Shown: one piece after another, positions 25,258 to 35,425 of the stretch
How the letters are laid out: each line of letters begins with the position of its first letter
Position numbering within the stretch: position 1 is the stretch's first letter
Position numbers and translations under genes: made by a program
Notes under the pieces: model-generated
What the model saw: the letters and a program-made list of their open reading frames with translations, nothing else
The model's database searches: none
Told to the model about the DNA's origin: nothing
NCBI RefSeq assembly: GCF_019443505.1
Contig: NZ_CP080377.1
Span: 310,001-374,000 of the forward strand
DNA length: 64,000 nucleotides
Direction of reading: 5' to 3'
Source of the DNA: Janthinobacterium sp. PAMC25594
Lineage (GTDB): Bacteria; Pseudomonadota; Gammaproteobacteria; Burkholderiales; Burkholderiaceae_D

Positions 25258-28134
25258 TTACTTCGCGAATGCCTGCGCGGCCGGCGTCACGGTGACGGCT
25301 GCTGGTTTGATGTGCAGCTGCATCGCGCCGATGACCTTGTCTTCATCGAGCAAGGCCTGCGGCTTGTTGCCGTCGTACTTGATGGGGGAAAACGCATCGC
25401 TGACGAGCTTTTCCTTCAAGCCGGCCGCATCCTTGGCGACGATCACCACGGACAGGTTCTTTGCCGACAGATGCTGTTTGATGGCGCGGTTGACATCTTG
25501 TACCGTCAGTTTCGACAAGCCATCACGCATCAGCTTGGTGAACTCGGGCGTGCCATACCATTGCGAATCGAGCGCGTAACCGAGTTGCTGGTCTTGCGTC
25601 GAGGTCATGACGAAGACGTTCTTCATCAGGTAGTCGCGCGTGGTGGCGAAATCGTCCTGCGTCAGGCCGTTGTCGACGAGCTTGCCCAGTTCCGTCAGGG
25701 CCACGCGCAGGGCGAAGTGGGCGTTTTCCGGCGCCACGGGGCGGATCCAGATCTCGAACAGCTGCGCCTTGCGGCCCAGGTTCGGGTTCGGGAAGAACTG
25801 GTACATGCCGCGCGGGAACGCTTCGATGTACGCGTAATCGCCATAGTTCATGCCGCGCAGTTCACGGATGCGCTGGTACAGGTAGGAGTTCGAGGCGCGG
25901 TGTTCGCCCAACCACGTCTTCGCCAGCCACAGGGCGGGGAAGTCCGGGTGCGTGCGCGTCACCTCCAGAGGCAGGCCGAAGGAAATCGCCGTGGCGCGCG
26001 TGTTTTTCTCGATGATTTCCACTTCCAGCCCTTGCGCCTTGCGGCCTGCGGGTTTCACGGTGGCCGGCAAGCCTGGGCCGGCCGGCAAGCTTGCCAGTGC
26101 CTGCGTCAGCGAGGCCGTCATGGCGTCGGACACGTCGCCGGAAATGCCCACCTTGACGGCGCCTTGCGCATACGCGCTCTTCCAGAACTGTTTCACGTCG
26201 TCCAGGGTGATGGCGTCGATGCCGGCGAGCGTGCCCAGCACCGGGTGGCCATATGGCGTGCCCGCATACACATTCGTTTGCAGCCGTTCCTTGGCGAATT
26301 CCTCTTCGTTATTGTCCTTCAGGTCCAGCAGCAGCGCGTTCTTTTGCGCATCCTTCAGGCGGCGGAAGTCGTCTTCGCGGAAACCGGGCGACAGCAGCAG
26401 CGGCAGGGCGATGGCGTTGAACTGGGTCCAGTTATCCCTGTGGATGGAGCCCGTAAACGTCGTCATTTCCTTGTCCGTCTGCTGGCTGAAACTGCCGGCC
26501 AGCGGGAACAGGGCCTGGTTGACTTCGTCGATCTTGCGTTCGGACGACCCGCCGGACGCCACCATGGCGGCCGTCAGCGCGGCCAGGCCTTCCTTGCCCT
26601 GCGGGTCTTGCGCGGAACCGGCCGTAAACAGCAGCTTGTAGCGGATTTGCGGCAGCGCCGATTTTTGCACCAGCACGTCGAATTTCGCGTTCGAGGCGGC
26701 CGGCAGCAGGCTGGCCAGCTTCGGCGTGGTGGCGATGGCGGCGGCCATCGGCTGATTTGACAGGGTGGTCACCACCAGGCCGTCGTCCGTCAGGTATTTG
26801 CGCGCGGCCGCCTGCAGGTCGGCCGGCGTGAGCGTATCGATCAGGCGGTAGTACTGGTTGATGGTGGCGTAGGAACGGTCGAAATGCACGAAGGACGCCA
26901 GGGTGCCGGCGATCTGCTCCGTGTTGTCGAGCGAGCGGATCAAGCCGTATTTTTCGGCCGACTTGGCGTCCGCCAGGTCTTTTTCGCTCACTGGCGTGTC
27001 GCGCAGTCGCGCCACGGTGGTCAATATGGCATCGCGCACGTAGACGGCGTCATCGATGTTTTTCACGCGCGCGCCCAGCACGGCCAGGGTCGGGTCGACG
27101 CGGTCCGGCGTCATCTCGAACAGCTGGTCGACCTTTTGCTCGTTTTGCACCAGGCGTTTATACAGGGGCGAGGTGCGGCCGAACGACAGCGACAGCAAGG
27201 TCGCCAGCGCCGCCTGGTCCTTGTCCTTCACGGAAAACGCGGGCGCGTGGAAACCGACGGCCACCCATGGCAGGGTCGGCGTGGGCCAGGTCACGTGCTT
27301 GTAGACGGGGCCATGCGGCGCGGGTTCCACGGGTACGGCCGCCTGCTGTTTGCCGCGCTGCCAGGCGCTCCAGTATTTTTCCACCAGCGCGATGGCTTGC
27401 TGCGGCTCCACGTCGCCGGCGATGATGATGGTGGTGCGCTCGGGACGGTACCAGCGGTCGAAGAAGAGCTTCGAATACGCGTACTGGTTCGGCATGTCTT
27501 CGATGTCCTGGATAAAGCCCATCGTCGTGTGCTTGTAGGTATGCGTCGTATAGGCGCTGTCGCGCATCACTTCGAACAGTTTCGAGACGGGATTGGCGCT
27601 GTTCTTGTTGTATTCGCCCAGCACGGCCCGCGATTCCGTCTTGAACGCGTCTTCCGCGTAGTCGAGGTGCTGGAAGCGGTCCGCTTCCACCTTCAGCACG
27701 GTTTCCAGGTCTTGCTTGGCGAACGTCGTGTGGTAATTGGTCAGGTCGTCGCTCGTGTAGGCGTTCTGGCGCGCGCCGGCGCGGGTGATGACTTCCTGGT
27801 ATTTCTCAGGCGGATAAGCCTTGGTGCCGCGGAACATCATGTGTTCGAAGAAGTGGGCAAAGCCGGACTTGCCCGGCTCGACTTCATTGCGCGAGCCCGT
27901 CTGCACGGGAATCTGCAAGGAAACCAGGTTGGGGAAGCCGGTCGGCACGATGATGATCTTTAATCCATTGGCCAGGGTCTTTTCCGTGGCCTTGAACGGC
28001 AGCAAATCCGCCTTGACGGCGGTGGCGCTGTGGGCGGCGGCCGGTTGGACGGGCGCGGCGCCCAGGTTCGACGCGGCCATGGCCGACAGGGCCAGGGCGA
28101 AAGCGGGTAATAAAGCGGGCATGATTCTTGACAC
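25258..28134 (-). CDS. M16-family (pitrilysin-like) zinc metallopeptidase
   Basis: A 958-residue exported peptidase with two M16 modules. After a signal peptide (MPALLPAFALALSAMAAS) the active module shows the inverted zinc motif HxxEH in GFAHFFEHMMF, and the downstream zinc-ligand Glu lies in ESRAVLGEYNKN. The second half (from about residue 500; LLFTAGSAQDPQGKEGLAAL onward) has the fold but no HxxEH, as usual for single-chain M16 enzymes that form a clam shell. It should digest peptides in the periplasm. The GTG start at VSRIMP was chosen because AAGGAG lies 5-6 bp upstream; an in-frame ATG lies 36 bp further up. Confidence 0.92.
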   Translation of the reverse strand: MSRIMPALLPAFALALSAMAASNLGAAPVQPAAAHSATAVKADLLPFKATEKTLANGLKIIIVPTGFPNLVSLQIPVQTGSRNEVEPGKSGFAHFFEHMMFRGTKAYPPEKYQEVITRAGARQNAYTSDDLTNYHTTFAKQDLETVLKVEADRFQHLDYAEDAFKTESRAVLGEYNKNSANPVSKLFEVMRDSAYTTHTYKHTTMGFIQDIEDMPNQYAYSKLFFDRWYRPERTTIIIAGDVEPQQAIALVEKYWSAWQRGKQQAAVPVEPAPHGPVYKHVTWPTPTLPWVAVGFHAPAFSVKDKDQAALATLLSLSFGRTSPLYKRLVQNEQKVDQLFEMTPDRVDPTLAVLGARVKNIDDAVYVRDAILTTVARLRDTPVSEKDLADAKSAEKYGLIRSLDNTEQIAGTLASFVHFDRSYATINQYYRLIDTLTPADLQAAARKYLTDDGLVVTTLSNQPMAAAIATTPKLASLLPAASNAKFDVLVQKSALPQIRYKLLFTAGSAQDPQGKEGLAALTAAMVASGGSSERKIDEVNQALFPLAGSFSQQTDKEMTTFTGSIHRDNWTQFNAIALPLLLSPGFREDDFRRLKDAQKNALLLDLKDNNEEEFAKERLQTNVYAGTPYGHPVLGTLAGIDAITLDDVKQFWKSAYAQGAVKVGISGDVSDAMTASLTQALASLPAGPGLPATVKPAGRKAQGLEVEIIEKNTRATAISFGLPLEVTRTHPDFPALWLAKTWLGEHRASNSYLYQRIRELRGMNYGDYAYIEAFPRGMYQFFPNPNLGRKAQLFEIWIRPVAPENAHFALRVALTELGKLVDNGLTQDDFATTRDYLMKNVFVMTSTQDQQLGYALDSQWYGTPEFTKLMRDGLSKLTVQDVNRAIKQHLSAKNLSVVIVAKDAAGLKEKLVSDAFSPIKYDGNKPQALLDEDKVIGAMQLHIKPAAVTVTPAAQAFAK

Positions 28135-28214
28135 GGGGGCTCCTTCTTTTTGGACGTTATGAAAGTGCAACGCCGCAGCATAGAATATTCGTGCCGCCGT
28201 GCATAGGGGCGAGA

Positions 28215-28547
28215 TTAAAAGTCGGGCCGCAGGATGCGTGCCGTCAGATGGCTGAGGAAGTCGCGCCGGGTCGGCAGGAACATGCGGATATACACGATGC
28301 CGTGTGCGCGCTCATGCTGGTACACGACGCGGATGTCGTGGCACAGGCGCTGCCGCACGTCCAGGCCGAGGTCGCGGGCTTCTTCGATGGGTGCGCCGCT
28401 GTCGGGAAAGGTCTTGAGATCGGCCAAAAGTTGCCGAAAGTCCGCAGTGAACTGCTCGCAGGCCGCCGCCGCATGGCGCGCCTGGAAGTCGCTGCGCAAT
28501 TCCCTGAAATCGGCTGCTGCGCTGTTCAGCACGACGATGCGCGTCAT
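28215..28547 (-). CDS. RelE/ParE-family toxin
   Basis: A 110-residue basic protein of the RelE/ParE fold. It begins TRIVVLNSAAADFRELRSDF and has the conserved core DVRQRLCHDIRVVYQHERAH, then VYIRMFLPTRRDFLSHL. Depending on subgroup such toxins cut mRNA on the ribosome or poison DNA gyrase; which applies here cannot be told. Its start lies one base past the stop of the upstream Phd/YefM-type antitoxin gene, so the two are translationally coupled as a type II toxin-antitoxin module. Confidence 0.86.
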   Translation of the reverse strand: MTRIVVLNSAAADFRELRSDFQARHAAAACEQFTADFRQLLADLKTFPDSGAPIEEARDLGLDVRQRLCHDIRVVYQHERAHGIVYIRMFLPTRRDFLSHLTARILRPDF

Positions 28548-28548
28548 C

Positions 28549-28836
28549 TCAAGCCTGGTCGAGGCTGGACAGGAAGTCTTCTTCGGACACCACGTCGCCG
28601 CGCGCGATGTCCTGGTTGCCCATGGCGATCAGTTTCATGAACGCGTGCTGTTCCTGCATCTGCTGCGCCTGCCGCTTGCCTTCCTGGTAGGCGTGCATGG
28701 ACAGCACGACCATCTTCGCTTCGCCATTTTGCGTGATGATGATGGGCTCGTCCTGGCCCGCGTCAAAGCTGTTGACGATCTCGGTCGTATTGGCCTTGAG
28801 GTAGGAGATCGGCTTGATGCGTTCCTTGAGGTTCAT
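28549..28836 (-). CDS. Phd/YefM-family antitoxin
   Basis: A 95-residue antitoxin. The N-terminal DNA-binding part carries the Phd/YefM hallmark IKPISYLKANTTEIVNSF and EPIIITQNGEAKMVVLSMHA. The C-terminal half (KRQAQQMQEQHAFMKLIAMG) is the likely helical toxin-neutralising tail. It precedes the ParE/RelE-type toxin gene in the usual antitoxin-first order. The start was set at MNLKER; an in-frame ATG lies 75 bp up but falls across the presumed operator. Autorepression through the palindrome at 28879-28890 is likely. Confidence 0.88.
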   Translation of the reverse strand: MNLKERIKPISYLKANTTEIVNSFDAGQDEPIIITQNGEAKMVVLSMHAYQEGKRQAQQMQEQHAFMKLIAMGNQDIARGDVVSEEDFLSSLDQA

Positions 28837-28878
28837 GGCGGCTCCGAATGCGTAAAACTGTGACAGGACTAAATATAC

Positions 28879-28890
28879 ACCAAATTTGGT
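28879..28890. promoter_or_regulatory. Candidate autoregulatory operator of the toxin-antitoxin operon
   Basis: ACCAAATTTGGT is a perfect 12-bp palindrome, 43 bp upstream of the antitoxin start and inside its probable promoter (AT-rich TAAATATA just beside it). Phd/YefM antitoxins bind such palindromes to repress their own operon. The assignment rests on position and symmetry only. Confidence 0.55.
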
Positions 28891-28918
28891 CGTGTCTCCT
28901 GATGCTGGCACTTGCCGC

Positions 28919-29905
28919 TTACGTCAGCGTGGTTTCTGGCAGGCTGATGCGGTTGCGGCCCAGGTGCTTGGCGCGGTACAGGGCGCAGTCGGCCGTGTGG
29001 ATCAATTGTCCCAGTTCCGTGCCGGGGCCGGGCAGGGCCGTGGCGGCGCCGATGCTGACAGTGACGCAGGCACCGCCGGAGCGCTTGCGCGGCAGTTGCA
29101 GCCGCTCCACGCGCTGGCGGATGCGTTCGGCCACGATGGCCGCGCCCTTGAGCGACTGGTTCGGCAGGATGACGGCAAATTCCTCGCCGCCATAGCGGGC
29201 CACCAGGTCGTTCGTGCGCATTTCGCTGGCCACGGCGCCGGCCACCTTGCGCAGGCACAGGTCGCCGCCCTGGTGGCCGTGGCTGTCGTTGTACTCCTTG
29301 AAATTGTCGACATCGACCATCAGCAGCGACAGGGGCTGGCCCTGCCGCTGGGCGCGCTGCCACTCGGCCAGGATGGTGTCGTCGAAGCAGCGTCGGTTTG
29401 CCAGGCCCGTCAGGCCGTCGCGCGTGGCCAGGCGTTCCAGTTCCACCTGCGCGCGCTTTTCATCGGTCATGTCGCGCAGGGTTTCGACCACGGCGATCAG
29501 TTCGTCGCCATTGCCGTAGATGGGGCTGGCATCGACGGCCAGGTAGCGGCGCCGTCCCGTGCGCGGCATGTCGCACCAATTTTCCGCACACAGATTGTTG
29601 CCGGTGCTGTTGCGGTATTGCTGCTGTGCGTGCAGTGCGCGCATGTCGCCGCCGCGTCCGGCCAGCAGCAGGTCGGCCAGAGTGGGGCGCTCGTCATTGT
29701 AAAAACAGCGGCCCGGCTCGCACGTGCCCAGTACTTCGCTGGCCGGCACGCCCGTCAGCTGCTCGCAGGCGCGGTTCCAGATCATCACCCGCCCATGCAC
29801 ATCGAGGACAAAGGTGGGCACCACCAGCAATTCCATCATCTTGACGGCGAAACTCTGGGCTTCGCCATACGGCGATGCGCTGGCATGTGCGTGACTATCC
29901 GGCAT
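28919..29905 (-). CDS. PAS-GGDEF diguanylate cyclase
   Basis: A 328-residue soluble protein. A PAS sensor domain (about 20-150: VVPTFVLDVHGRVMIWNRAC, then PIYGNGDELIAVVETLRDMT) is followed by a full GGDEF domain: LERLATRDGLTGLANRRCFD, LLMVDVDNFKEYNDSHGHQG and the catalytic YGGEEFAVILP. An inhibitory-site RxxD (RTND) lies five residues before GGEEF. The enzyme should make c-di-GMP from two GTP and be feedback-inhibited. No membrane segment is seen. It lies 93 bp downstream of an orphan sensor kinase on the same strand. Confidence 0.92.
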   Translation of the reverse strand: MPDSHAHASASPYGEAQSFAVKMMELLVVPTFVLDVHGRVMIWNRACEQLTGVPASEVLGTCEPGRCFYNDERPTLADLLLAGRGGDMRALHAQQQYRNSTGNNLCAENWCDMPRTGRRRYLAVDASPIYGNGDELIAVVETLRDMTDEKRAQVELERLATRDGLTGLANRRCFDDTILAEWQRAQRQGQPLSLLMVDVDNFKEYNDSHGHQGGDLCLRKVAGAVASEMRTNDLVARYGGEEFAVILPNQSLKGAAIVAERIRQRVERLQLPRKRSGGACVTVSIGAATALPGPGTELGQLIHTADCALYRAKHLGRNRISLPETTLT

Positions 29906-29998
29906 GAATGCATCCTTCCTGGGCGTGAATGGGGGGAGCTGGCTCCTTGGCCATGATGCAGCGTGGAGTAGCGATGGTGTTGATATAGAGCAATATTT

Positions 29999-30901
29999 TC
30001 AGCGATGGACCATCGCTTCTTCATGGCGGCAGTCTGGCAGGGGCAGCGACAGGTGCAAGGTGGTGCCGGCGCCGCTGTGGCTGGCGATGTGCAGGCTGCC
30101 GCCGGCGGCGGCCACGCGCTCATGCATGCCGGACAGGCCGCAACCGAGGCGCGGCGGCGAACCGGTCAGTCCGACGCCGTCGTCGCTGATGCGGCAGGCG
30201 AGGATGTCGCCCGCCTGTTGCAGGCACAGCTGGACATGCGTGGCACGCGCATGGCGGGCGATATTGGCCAGCGCTTCCTGCAGCGCGTGGTATAGCAGGG
30301 GGCCGTGCGCGCTGCCGGCGGCGGCGTCGAGCCGGTAATCGCAGCTGCAATCGATGCCCGTGCTGCGCTGGAAGTCCGCCAGCAAGCCATCGCACGCCGC
30401 TTGCAGGCCGGCATCGAGGGCGGGCGGGCGCAGGTCGTGGATGACGCGGCGCAGCGCCGCGATGCTGAGGTCGACATTGCGCGCCATCACGGCCAGTTGC
30501 CGCGCCAGCTGGGGCGTCGCGCCCTGCGTGCTGGCCTGCAGCATGGACAGGTCGATTTTCAGGGTCAGCAAATGCTGGCCCAGGTCGTCGTGGATGTCGC
30601 GCCCGATGCGCAGGCGTTCCTGTTCGCGCGCCTTGCGTTGCCCGCTGGCCAGGCGCGTCTGCTCGGCGTCGGCGCGCAGCTGCTCCTGCGCCCGCTGGCG
30701 CTGGAGCAGCCGGTGCTGGCGCCACAGCAGCAGCGCCAGCGCGCCTGGCACGAGGGCGCAGGCCGCCATCAGGGGCCAGGGCAGGCTGGCTTGCGCCAGT
30801 GACCCGGCGGCATGGCCGGCATACAGGGATGCGAGTGCGCCGGCCGTCAGGCAGGCCAGAATGCTCAGGCGATACGGCAGGCGTATCCAGCGTTGCAGCA
30901 T
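29999..30901 (-). CDS. NarX/LiaS-type sensor histidine kinase (HisKA_3), orphan
   Basis: A 300-residue inner-membrane kinase. Two N-terminal hydrophobic helices (ILACLTAGALASLYAGHAAG and LMAACALVPGALALLLW) leave almost no periplasmic domain. The HisKA_3 box is ERLRIGRDIHDDLGQHL, with the phosphorylated His in DIHDDLGQ, followed by LRRVIHDLRPPALD and the ATP site (EALANIARHARA, then DDGVGL and GLSGMHERV). The start was set at MLQRW, preceded by GGGAGCAAGGAC; an in-frame ATG lies 33 bp up. No NarL-type response regulator is adjacent, so its partner lies elsewhere. Confidence 0.88.
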   Translation of the reverse strand: MLQRWIRLPYRLSILACLTAGALASLYAGHAAGSLAQASLPWPLMAACALVPGALALLLWRQHRLLQRQRAQEQLRADAEQTRLASGQRKAREQERLRIGRDIHDDLGQHLLTLKIDLSMLQASTQGATPQLARQLAVMARNVDLSIAALRRVIHDLRPPALDAGLQAACDGLLADFQRSTGIDCSCDYRLDAAAGSAHGPLLYHALQEALANIARHARATHVQLCLQQAGDILACRISDDGVGLTGSPPRLGCGLSGMHERVAAAGGSLHIASHSGAGTTLHLSLPLPDCRHEEAMVHR

Positions 30902-31062
30902 GTCCTTGCTCCCTAAATGTTTTCCAACAAGCAATGTTCTTACAGAAAATATATTAACTTTGGGTTATTTATATTGTCTAAACGCAAAAGCTACGCAGTT
31001 ATGCCTGCCGCTGTGGCTTTCTTGCCCGTTGACACCTTGGCGCCAGGTGGCGGGCACGGCAT

Positions 31063-31093
31063 TTGCACGGGAAGTGTCGCGGCGACATATAAT
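31063..31093 (+). promoter_or_regulatory. Candidate sigma-70 promoter for queE-queD-tadA
   Basis: A perfect -10 box TATAAT (31088-31093) with a weak -35 (TTGCAC, 31063-31068) at 19-bp spacing, about 100 bp upstream of the queE start. The roughly 290-bp gap between the divergent kinase and queE has no other clear element; I saw no convincing preQ1 riboswitch. Confidence 0.5.
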
Positions 31094-31190
31094 AGAGGGT
31101 TGTCAATCGGCATTTGCGGTTCCGGCGCTGTGCGCGGGCATCGCGGCGGTCGCCCTGCGCGAGGACGCCAGCCAGCTCTTAGGAAATACA

Positions 31191-31826
31191 GTGACTTATA
31201 GCATCAAAGAGATTTTTTATACCCTGCAGGGCGAAGGTGCGCACGCGGGCCGTCCGGCCGTGTTTTGCCGCTTTTCCGGCTGCAATCTGTGGACGGGCCG
31301 CGAAAGCGACCGCGCCACGGCCGTGTGCCAGTTCTGCGACACGGATTTCGTCGGCACCGATGGCGAACGGGGCGGCAAGTTCAAGACGCCGCAGGAACTG
31401 GCCGCGCTGATCGACAGCCTGTGGCCGGCCAGCTACGCACCGAGCAAATACGTGGTGTTTACGGGCGGCGAACCGCTGCTGCAACTGGACACGGCCCTGA
31501 TCGACGCCATGCACGCGGTGGGCTTTACCATCGCCATCGAAACCAACGGCACCTTGCCCGTGCCGCCCGGTGTGGACTGGATCTGCGTCAGCCCGAAGAT
31601 GGGTTCGACGCTGGTCGTACACAAAGGCAATGAAATCAAGGTGGTCATTCCCCAGTTCCAGCAAGACCTGGCCGCCTACGAACAACTGGACTTCGAGAAC
31701 TTCTTCGTGCAGGCGATGGACGGCCCCCTGGCCGCGTACAACCTGCAGCTGGCCATCGAGACGTGCAAAAGCAACCCGAAGTGGAAGCTGAGCCTGCAAA
31801 CCCATAAACTCCTGCAAATACCTTAA
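31191..31826 (+). CDS. queE: 7-carboxy-7-deazaguanine synthase
   Basis: A 211-residue radical-SAM enzyme that converts 6-carboxytetrahydropterin to 7-carboxy-7-deazaguanine in the preQ0/queuosine pathway. The N-terminus TYSIKEIFYTLQGEGAHAGR is diagnostic. The iron-sulphur Cys residues lie in FCRFSGCNLW and VCQFCDTDF, a spacing with the long insert typical of QueE. The VVFTGGEPLLQ and AIETNGTLPVP motifs bind SAM. The GTG start follows an AGGAAA site. It is followed 9 bp later by queD. The upstream reading frame is open a long way, but that part overlaps the divergent kinase gene and is not protein-like. Confidence 0.95.
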   Translation: MTYSIKEIFYTLQGEGAHAGRPAVFCRFSGCNLWTGRESDRATAVCQFCDTDFVGTDGERGGKFKTPQELAALIDSLWPASYAPSKYVVFTGGEPLLQLDTALIDAMHAVGFTIAIETNGTLPVPPGVDWICVSPKMGSTLVVHKGNEIKVVIPQFQQDLAAYEQLDFENFFVQAMDGPLAAYNLQLAIETCKSNPKWKLSLQTHKLLQIP

Positions 31827-31835
31827 CAAAACAAT

Positions 31836-32784
<949 letters not shown>

Positions 32785-32825
32785 CAGGGCAGGGCCGCGA
32801 TGGCCTTGTCGTGTTTGCCATCCTT

Positions 32826-32851
32826 GCCAGCCATCGCGGCTGGCATTTTTT
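32826..32851 (+). terminator. Intrinsic terminator of the queE-queD-tadA operon
   Basis: GCCAGCC (32826-32832) pairs with GGCTGGC (32838-32844) across a 5-base loop and is followed by ATTTTTT. It lies 42 bp after the tadA stop. Confidence 0.9.
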
Positions 32852-32891
32852 GTAACTGTTGCGAAATAACATCTGTCTAGACCACTTTGCC

Positions 32892-32918
32892 ATTCTCAAA
32901 TGAGAATGATTCGTGTTA
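32892..32918. promoter_or_regulatory. Candidate Fur box upstream of the haem receptor
   Basis: ATTCTCAAATGAGAAT (32892-32907) is a perfect 16-bp inverted repeat (two 7-base arms around AA). It overlaps TGAGAATGATTCGTGTTA, which resembles the GATAATGATAATCATTATC Fur consensus in its GAATGATTC core. It lies about 90-115 bp upstream of the haem-receptor start, between the tadA terminator and that gene. Iron repression of the haem operon by Fur is therefore likely. Confidence 0.7.
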
Positions 32919-33005
32919 CAGTATTGTTTTCGCCAGCAAACTTCCCTTGCGCATCGTTATCGATCCGGGTTCAAGAGCCAGCCTCCACTCTCAAACCGGA
33001 TCATC

Positions 33006-35363
33006 ATGACTACAGTGCTTCTGCAGCGCTCCGCTGCGCCCGTCGTATCTCCCGTTCCTGCCCGCCGCCACAACCTGGTGCTGCGCGCCGCCTTGCTGGG
33101 CCTGTTCGCCGCGCCGCTGCTGCCGGTTTGCGCGCAAAATGCCGCCATCAACGCGGGCACGGCGGCGCAGGAACCGGCCAAGCTGCCTGTCTTCCCGGAA
33201 ATCGTCGTCAATGCCAAGCAGGACTATGAACGCCGCGCCGGCACGAAGACGGTCGTCACGGCGGACGACCTGGAGCGCCGCAATGTCACGGACATGGGCG
33301 GCATCGTGCGCTACCTGCCGTTGATTACCGCGCCAGCGGCGGCGTCGGGCAGCGGCAGCGTATGGGATGGTTCGGGCAACACCGGTTACAACATCCGCGG
33401 CCTGGAAGGCAACCGGGTCAGCCTGGAGCTCGACGGCATTGCGCTGCCCGACGCGGCGCCGAAGCCGGACGGCAACACCCTCAACGCCTTCGCCACGGGC
33501 CGTGATTATTTCGACCCAGAAACCTTCCGCGAAGTGCGCATCGATTCGGGCACGACGGCCGCCAGCGGCGCCAATCCAGGCCTGGGTGGCGGCGTGGCTT
33601 TCATCACCAAGTCGCCCGAGGATTACCTGGGCGAGGGGCGGGATCACTATGTCGCCTATAAATACGGCCGCGCCACGGCAGATCGCAGCAATGCGCACAC
33701 CCTGACGGGCGCCGCCAAAATCGGCGCCAATCTGCAGGGCCTGGCCGTCTACGTGCACCGCGATGGCGAGCAGACGGACAGCCGCGGCACCACCCCCGTC
33801 AACCCGGACGACTGGCATTCGAACGCCTTGCTGTCGAAGCTCGTGTGGACCTTGCCGGGCGAACAGAAGCTCGACTTGACGGTCGATATGTTCGAGCGCA
33901 AGAACAAGCGCGATCTGCGCAGCAAGGTCAGCACGTATTATCCGACGGGCGTGCAGCAGGATTCCACCACGAAACGTACGCGCGTCAGCCTGGGCCACGA
34001 TGTGGTGCTCAAGGATTTTGCCCTGTTCGACCGACTGACGTCGAAAGTCTATGTCCAGAACGCGAAAACGCAAGACAAGACCAACGGACGCTACACGTAC
34101 CGCGGCAACTATTTGCGCTCCATCGACACCAGCTTCAAGAATGACAGCATCGGCGTCACGTCCGAAGCGTTCAAGCAGCTCAATGCGGACAACGCGCTGC
34201 TGTACGGCGTGCAGCTGGAACAGCTGAAAACGCGCCGGCCGTGGCGTGAAGACCGCACCGTCGTCGCCACGGGCCAGCATCAGATCACCAACAAGAACCG
34301 CATGGCCGACATGGACACGAGCAAGCTGGCCCTGTACGTGCGCGACGATCTCAGCTTTGATCTGGCTGGCAAGAAGGCCGTGCTGACGCCGGGATTGCGT
34401 GCCGATTACCGCAAGGACGCGCCGAAAAACCTGCAAAGTTACGCCATCGGCGTGCCTGGCGCAGCCAAGGAAGTGCGCAAGCAGAGCGACACGTATTTCA
34501 CGCCGAGCCTGAGCCTGTCCGTGGAAGTCTTGCCGCAAATGAACGCCTACGCCACCGTGACGCGCGGCACGCGCCTGCCGACGGCGGCCGAACGCACGGG
34601 CACCTATGATTCCATCAGCTATACGGGCGCGGGTACGGGCTATGCCGTGCTGGGCAATGCGAATTTGCGCAAGGAAACCAGCCAGGCCTATGAACTGGGC
34701 TTGAAGGGCGACATCGTCAAGGGCTTGAGCATGCATGCGTCCGTCTACCAGACGGAATACAAGAACATGATCGAGTATGTGATGCAGGAAGATGATCCGG
34801 TCAACTATCCCACCATCACCCAGGGCCTGTTCCGTCCGGAAAACATTGGCAATGCGCGCACCTGGGGCGCCGAGCTGACCCTGCGCGCGGAGCTGGGCGC
34901 CTGGGCGCCAGCGATGCAGGGTTACCACGTCGACCTGGCAACGGGCGTGGCCAAGGGCCGCTCCTTCAATAGCCTGACGGGCGACAGCGGCGGCCTGGCC
35001 TCGGTGGCACCGGCCAAGTCGGCCTTGACCTTCGGCTACGACCATGCGAACGAGCTGTTCGGCCTGGCCCTGACGGCCGTGCATGCGGGCGAAAAACAGG
35101 CGCCGAACGACTTGCTGACGGGCACGACCGCGCCCCGTTTCAGCGTGCCGTCGTACACGATCTTTGACTTGTCGACCTACTGGAACGTGCACAAGAACGC
35201 GAAGATCGTCGTCGGCGTGTATAACTTGACGGATCGCAAGTATTGGGACTACGCCGCCGCGCGCAGCCTGTCCGCCGGCACCACGGCCGCCAATCGCGCC
35301 GAGATCGAGCGCTACGCCAAGCCGGGCCGCAACCTCGCCGCCAGCCTCAGCGTCAATTTCTAA
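33006..35363 (+). CDS. TonB-dependent haem/haemoglobin receptor
   Basis: A 785-residue outer-membrane receptor. A signal sequence (LVLRAALLGLFAAPLLPVCA) precedes a plug domain (GTKTVVTADDLERRNVTDMG, GYNIRGLEGNRVSLELDGIA) and a beta barrel ending RNLAASLSVNF with a terminal Phe. The central GTRLPTAAERTGTY and LGNANLRKETSQAYELGLKG fit the haem/haemoglobin receptor group, in which FRAP- and NPNL-like motifs occupy these places. The Fur-type site upstream and a HemS-like gene 62 bp downstream support haem as substrate. The start was set at MTTVLL, 93 bp inside a longer open frame. No TonB or haem ABC transporter genes are adjacent. Confidence 0.88.
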   Translation: MTTVLLQRSAAPVVSPVPARRHNLVLRAALLGLFAAPLLPVCAQNAAINAGTAAQEPAKLPVFPEIVVNAKQDYERRAGTKTVVTADDLERRNVTDMGGIVRYLPLITAPAAASGSGSVWDGSGNTGYNIRGLEGNRVSLELDGIALPDAAPKPDGNTLNAFATGRDYFDPETFREVRIDSGTTAASGANPGLGGGVAFITKSPEDYLGEGRDHYVAYKYGRATADRSNAHTLTGAAKIGANLQGLAVYVHRDGEQTDSRGTTPVNPDDWHSNALLSKLVWTLPGEQKLDLTVDMFERKNKRDLRSKVSTYYPTGVQQDSTTKRTRVSLGHDVVLKDFALFDRLTSKVYVQNAKTQDKTNGRYTYRGNYLRSIDTSFKNDSIGVTSEAFKQLNADNALLYGVQLEQLKTRRPWREDRTVVATGQHQITNKNRMADMDTSKLALYVRDDLSFDLAGKKAVLTPGLRADYRKDAPKNLQSYAIGVPGAAKEVRKQSDTYFTPSLSLSVEVLPQMNAYATVTRGTRLPTAAERTGTYDSISYTGAGTGYAVLGNANLRKETSQAYELGLKGDIVKGLSMHASVYQTEYKNMIEYVMQEDDPVNYPTITQGLFRPENIGNARTWGAELTLRAELGAWAPAMQGYHVDLATGVAKGRSFNSLTGDSGGLASVAPAKSALTFGYDHANELFGLALTAVHAGEKQAPNDLLTGTTAPRFSVPSYTIFDLSTYWNVHKNAKIVVGVYNLTDRKYWDYAAARSLSAGTTAANRAEIERYAKPGRNLAASLSVNF

Positions 35364-35425
35364 ATTTTTACCGGGGAGGGGTGCTTGCCCCTCTTATTTT
35401 CCATGTTTGATTGAATGGTCTCTCT

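Noticed and set aside
30902..31190. preQ1 riboswitch in the queE leader
   Set aside because: No recognisable preQ1 aptamer (short hairpin followed by an A-rich tail overlapping the ribosome site) was found.
32991..35192. 733-codon open frame antisense to the haem receptor gene
   Set aside because: GC-rich shadow frame: its translation is low-complexity (Arg/Ala/His-rich), lacks any family motif and lies fully inside a clear TonB receptor.
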